A DNA stretch of 45,863 bases from Clostridia bacterium (GTDB lineage: Bacteria; Bacillota; Clostridia; Oscillospirales; Acutalibacteraceae). This document shows positions 42,745-45,863 of the stretch, piece after piece. The position numbers were made by a program, and so were the translations under genes. The DNA is taken from the NCBI GenBank assembly GCA_017451425.1, contig JAFSPP010000013.1, positions 1 to 45,863 of the forward strand. Direction: 5' to 3'. The notes beneath the pieces are model-generated. The model was not told the origin of the DNA and did no database searches. It saw only the letters and a program-made list of their open reading frames with translations. Each line of letters opens with the position of its first letter. Positions within the stretch are counted from its first letter, which is position 1.

Positions 42745-44073
42745 ATGAAGAAACTCTTATCGACAGTCCTCGCCCTGGTCTTCATCCTCTCGTTTGCGAT
42801 GTTATCGGCAGAGGCAAAAATCCTTCACCAGTGCCACGTGTGTTACGGCACCGGCACTTATAAGTGCGATGCATCTGACTGTGTAAACGGAATGATCGGT
42901 TGCGGCAGATGTAACGGCACCGGCACAATCGAAGAAGGAAAAACATGCCCTGACTGCGGCGGCAAAGGCAAAAGAGAGCACGACAGTGAATGGTGCAGAT
43001 ATGCTGTCGCTCACGGCGGACAGTGCCCTGTCTGCAAAGGTACGGGCTTTGAGGGTGACGGTGTAGAGGGTACACCTAATAACGGCTCTTCCAACAGACC
43101 TCAGCCCGGCGACGGCATATACAACCTTGACGGTTCCTACTATGTCTACGGCGGCGGTTCATCAGGCGGTAACAGCGGCGGAGATAACGGAGGCAGTTCT
43201 TCATCCGACACAACTGCTGCAACAACGAAGGCGGATGAAACTCCGGCTCCCGTTCTTGATCCCAACATCGGCAAGACAGACGTAAAGTATGATCCCGTTG
43301 AACTGCCGGGCAACAGGCAGGCAGTAATGTATCTCGGCACACCCGAAATCACGAATGATGACTATGCGGGGACTACCGCAACGGGCTCCGTAAAATATCA
43401 GGATATGAATGACAGCCAGAAGGCGGTTTATGACAGTATTCCGGATGAGGACCTCGCTCAGATACTCGGAAATGTTCAGGGCATTATCTCAACCATCAAA
43501 GTCGGTGAAGCGGCGGCAGAGTCGCAGAAGTCGGTTGATGCGTTCTTAAACGCCAACAACATAAAGGACTTTAAGGATGCCAATATCCTTCCGATTTCCT
43601 TTGACGGACATATTGAAATCGGTTTCCCCGTACAGGTGAGCGTTGAAGTCGGCGAAGATACATTTGACGGTTCAAAGCCGATTCATGTTTTCCATATTAA
43701 GGAAGACGGCTCGGTAGTGCAGATTCCGGATGAAAACGTCACCTGGATTGCAAGAGATGACGGCAAGATTTCCAGAGTTGAGTTTTTAACGGACTCATTC
43801 TCAGACTTCCTGTTAAGTGATACCGAAGGTCTTGTCGCTCCGGAAACGCTTGACATCGAAACCCCGGACGAGCCGGTAATCACTCCGGGCGCGACCGAGA
43901 AATCACACAGTGCCATTAAAATTATCGCAATTGTAATTGTTGCTCTTATCGCAATTGGTGCACTCGTATTCTTCATCCTGAAGAACAGGAAGACTCCGGA
44001 CCCGATTGATGAGATTAAAGATCCCATTGATGATATTCCCGAGCCTGAAGCTGAAGAAAAGAAAGATGAATAG
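42745..44073 (+). CDS. Exported membrane-anchored protein with DnaJ-type four-motif zinc finger
   Basis: 442 aa. Signal peptide 1 to about 24. Cys-rich domain 30-101 with four CxxCxGxG units: C30/C33, C53/C56, C68/C71 and C94/C97, exactly the number in DnaJ/Hsp40, plus extra C41, C46 and C84. Then a Gly/Ser/Asn linker (about 108-160), a 220-residue beta-rich region without a recognised domain, one membrane helix (about 390-412) and an acidic cytoplasmic tail (PDPIDEIKDPIDDIPEPEAEE). There is no J domain. GGAGG lies before ATG. It is probably a type I membrane protein with the zinc finger outside the cell. Function unknown. Confidence 0.88.
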   Translation: MKKLLSTVLALVFILSFAMLSAEAKILHQCHVCYGTGTYKCDASDCVNGMIGCGRCNGTGTIEEGKTCPDCGGKGKREHDSEWCRYAVAHGGQCPVCKGTGFEGDGVEGTPNNGSSNRPQPGDGIYNLDGSYYVYGGGSSGGNSGGDNGGSSSSDTTAATTKADETPAPVLDPNIGKTDVKYDPVELPGNRQAVMYLGTPEITNDDYAGTTATGSVKYQDMNDSQKAVYDSIPDEDLAQILGNVQGIISTIKVGEAAAESQKSVDAFLNANNIKDFKDANILPISFDGHIEIGFPVQVSVEVGEDTFDGSKPIHVFHIKEDGSVVQIPDENVTWIARDDGKISRVEFLTDSFSDFLLSDTEGLVAPETLDIETPDEPVITPGATEKSHSAIKIIAIVIVALIAIGALVFFILKNRKTPDPIDEIKDPIDDIPEPEAEEKKDE

Positions 44074-44077
44074 ATAA

Positions 44078-44112
44078 AAAGAAAGCTCCCTTCTTCAGAA
44101 GGGAGCTTTTTT
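44078..44112. terminator. Bidirectional terminator between the zinc-finger protein and cbiO
   Basis: Stem AAAGCTCCCTTC/GAAGGGAGCTTT with loop TTCA, A-run on the left and T6 on the right. It serves convergent genes and overlaps the last codon of cbiO. Confidence 0.88.
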
Positions 44113-44828
44113 CAGCCCTGCAGTTTAAGGGGGAGTTCCATGTGATTGGCTTCAAGCAATGCTTTGTCCTTCAGGATCTCATCTGCAGTGCCGTCTTTTA
44201 TTATTTTGCCGTCATGCATGAGGATTACTCTCTCACAGGTGTCGAGAATCATGTCCAGGTCGTGTGAGGCGATGAGTTTCGTCGTTTTAAGACCGTTTAT
44301 CGTATTGATTATCTTTCGCCTGTTCTCGGGGTCGAGAGCGGACGTGGGCTCGTCCATAAGGATGGCTCTCGGGTGCATGGTGAGGATGGTGGCAATAGCC
44401 GCCATCTTTTTTTCACCGCCGGAGATCTTATGGTTGTACTTGTTCTTCAGGTATCCGATACCGAGTTCCTCAAGTACCTTGTCAACCCTCGCTTCGGCCT
44501 CCTCTTTTGTGTGGCCGTAGTTGAGCGGTCCGAACATCATATCCTCAAAAACGGTGGGCATGAACATCTGGTTGTCGGAGTCCTGCAAAATGAAGCCTAT
44601 GGTTTTTCTGACTTCGTCAAGAGTGTCTTTTGCGAGTTTTACATCGCCGACAGTTATCTCGCCTTCATGGGGCAGAAGACCCAGGAGGACTTTCATGAGC
44701 GTGGACTTGCCCGCTCCGTTGCAGCCGATGAGACCGACCGACTCGCCGTCTTCAATCTTAAAGCTTATGTCAGTGAGCACGGGGGTGCCCTTCTCATATT
44801 CAAAATTTACGTTTTTAAACTCAATCAT
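44112..44828 (-). CDS. cbiO: Cobalt/nickel ECF transporter ATPase CbiO
   Basis: 238 aa ABC ATPase. Walker A GCNGAGKST near 35-43, Q-loop QDSDNQMF, signature SGGEKKMAAIA, Walker B AILMDEPTSALD, and H-loop ASHD. It energises the CbiMNQO metal importer. A single ATPase, rather than an EcfA1/A2 pair, fits the dedicated group I cobalt/nickel systems. Overlaps cbiQ by 4 bases. Confidence 0.9.
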   Translation of the reverse strand: MIEFKNVNFEYEKGTPVLTDISFKIEDGESVGLIGCNGAGKSTLMKVLLGLLPHEGEITVGDVKLAKDTLDEVRKTIGFILQDSDNQMFMPTVFEDMMFGPLNYGHTKEEAEARVDKVLEELGIGYLKNKYNHKISGGEKKMAAIATILTMHPRAILMDEPTSALDPENRRKIINTINGLKTTKLIASHDLDMILDTCERVILMHDGKIIKDGTADEILKDKALLEANHMELPLKLQG

Positions 44829-45604
44829 GCGAAGACACCTCCTATCAGTTCAGTGATGTTTATGAGCCGGGCGAGGACGAAAGCGGCGATGCAGACGAAG
44901 AAGAACAATGCGTCTCTGACATTCAGTTTTCGCTGAGCCGCGTAAAAGAACTCGCCCTTAAATGCGCGCAGTTGCATGCTCGAGTAGAGTTCGTTCGCCC
45001 TGTCCATCGAGCGAAGCAGCAGCTGTCCGAGGAAGGAGCCCCAGGCTTTGGGGGCTATACCGTTTTGTCCGGGCGCACGGAGCTTATATGCGTCCGTCAT
45101 TATCGCAACCTCTTTTACAAGCACGCTTATGTACCTGTATGTCAGCAGGAGCAATGTCACCAGAACACTCGGAATATGCATTTTCCGCAATGCGGCGCAG
45201 AGCCCGTCGATTGGCGTGGTGGCCACCATTATGAATGAGGCCATGAGAGCAAAGACGCCTTTCATCATCAGGGTGACCATTGAGATGAGACCCGCCTTGC
45301 CCTCAAAGATGGGATTGAAAATACCTACCATCAAAACGAGCGGAAGCACCAGCCTCAGTTTCCAGAAGCAGGTGCTTATCGGTATACCGGCGGTACTGAA
45401 CATGATTACCGGGAAAAGGAGCATGATGAAAAGTCCGGTAAGGTCATATTTGGAAAAGGATACCACACAGTATATATATGCTATTGTGACGAGAAACTTG
45501 ACGAGCGGATGAAGCTTGTGGACGGGTGAGGTACCGGCCGCAAGCTCATCCATATCGTGGAGTTCCTTTAAAGCGTTATTCGCCTTGTTTGTTGCTTGTT
45601 TCAA
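44825..45604 (-). CDS. cbiQ: Cobalt/nickel ECF transporter transmembrane coupling protein CbiQ
   Basis: 259 aa with about five membrane helices and a cytosolic coupling helix. EcfT/CbiQ features are HPLVKFLVTI at the N-terminus and the paired motifs DAYKLRAP and LYSSMQLRAF (Ala-Arg-Gly-like contacts to the ATPase). TTG start at 45604 with AAGGG upstream; overlaps the cbiM end by 29 bases. Confidence 0.88.
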   Translation of the reverse strand: MKQATNKANNALKELHDMDELAAGTSPVHKLHPLVKFLVTIAYIYCVVSFSKYDLTGLFIMLLFPVIMFSTAGIPISTCFWKLRLVLPLVLMVGIFNPIFEGKAGLISMVTLMMKGVFALMASFIMVATTPIDGLCAALRKMHIPSVLVTLLLLTYRYISVLVKEVAIMTDAYKLRAPGQNGIAPKAWGSFLGQLLLRSMDRANELYSSMQLRAFKGEFFYAAQRKLNVRDALFFFVCIAAFVLARLINITELIGGVFA

Positions 45605-45863
45605 CTTTTCCCTTCTTTACGAGTTTCGGCACACCGACAACAAGCAGGATTACGCCGGCAACAAGTGCCATGCCGACTATACCTGATGTAGATGTACCTA
45701 CTGCAGAATCACTGCCCTTGAAGGCATAGTCAGGAAGGAATGCGAGTTTTTCCTGAATTCCCGCAGCTTTATCAGCAGCGTTACTCTGTACGCCGTAGTT
45801 CTCTTCATCGAGACCCATATTCGCGCTGTAGCCGCCGTCCTTATTGCCGAAGAGTGTCCACTC
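45576..45863 (-). CDS. C-terminal part of CbiM with fused CbiN/PDGLE-type domain (5' truncated by window)
   Basis: The frame stays open to the right edge. 95 residues are seen: an extracellular stretch (EWTLFGNKDGG ... LAFLPDYAF) typical of PDGLE/CbiN segments, one membrane helix (GIVGMALVAGVILLVVG) and a basic tail. Together with cbiQ and cbiO downstream, this is the substrate-binding component of a cobalt or nickel importer. The missing N-terminal CbiM helices and any upstream cobalamin riboswitch would lie beyond the window. Confidence 0.75.
   Translation of the reverse strand, partial: EWTLFGNKDGGYSANMGLDEENYGVQSNAADKAAGIQEKLAFLPDYAFKGSDSAVGTSTSGIVGMALVAGVILLVVGVPKLVKKGKVETSNKQGE

Noticed and set aside
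45819..45863. Met at 45818 as the true start of a small 80-aa membrane protein
   Set aside because: The frame continues open to the window edge with CbiM/PDGLE-like residues upstream, and no ribosome binding site precedes that Met.

Overview
The window looks like chromosome of an anaerobic, Gram-positive Clostridia-type Firmicute. The evidence is the LspA/DivIVA/SepF/YggS division-and-envelope cluster, DUF896, NrdR, a 2[4Fe-4S] ferredoxin, a split transketolase, strong AGGAGG-type ribosome binding sites, tRNAs with encoded CCA, and a moderate-GC coding sequence with AT-rich intergenic regions. Genus cannot be fixed from the sequence alone. Nearly all genes are intact and packed into overlapping operons.

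Layout. (a) 1-1310: end of an unknown gene, an MBL-fold hydrolase and tRNA-Ser(GGA). (b) 1311-7997 (+): nrdR, a membrane protein, then a compact shikimate operon: DAHP synthase core, aroB, aroA, a shortened aroC, and a chorismate mutase/shikimate dehydrogenase/shikimate kinase fusion. 3-dehydroquinate dehydratase is the only common-pathway step missing. (c) 8069-9946 (+): ferredoxin with its own promoter, then trmN6-like and rsmI RNA methyltransferases. (d) 9949-13740 (-): NhaC antiporter, YchF ATPase, and a CDF exporter with a manganese-type metal site. (e) 13846-16076 (-): two near-identical tRNA-Pro genes (anticodons AGG and CGG) flanking a repetitive cell-surface protein. (f) 16132-34165 (-): a long co-oriented block in the direction rmlA-rmlC fusion, rmlD, alaS, HIT, comEC, holA, cca, DUF896, miaA, HlyD-like, yggS, sepF, divIVA, lspA, rluD, tktN, tktC, ZIP transporter. 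(g) 34301-38356 (+): two flavoproteins and a staphylococcal/Geobacillus-type lipase without a signal peptide. (h) 38419-40079 (-): a small accessory patch with a Fic AMP-transferase, a chimeric gene scrap and small ORFs; the fic promoter is surrounded by five copies of a 20-bp element. (i) 40108-44073: exported GH3 (NagZ-like) lipoprotein (-), then (+) a 12-TM LuxR-type regulator paired with an exported protein carrying a DnaJ-type four-motif zinc finger. (j) 44112-45863 (-): cobalt/nickel ECF transporter cbiM(N)-cbiQ-cbiO, truncated by the window edge.

The items I find most worth following up are the repeat array around the fic promoter together with the adjacent chimeric ORF, the membrane-LuxR/extracellular DnaJ-zinc-finger pair, genes placed directly behind intrinsic terminators (comEC, trmN6, MBL hydrolase), and the unusual fusions and size changes in the shikimate and rhamnose genes. 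All functional calls are from sequence reading; no database search was run.
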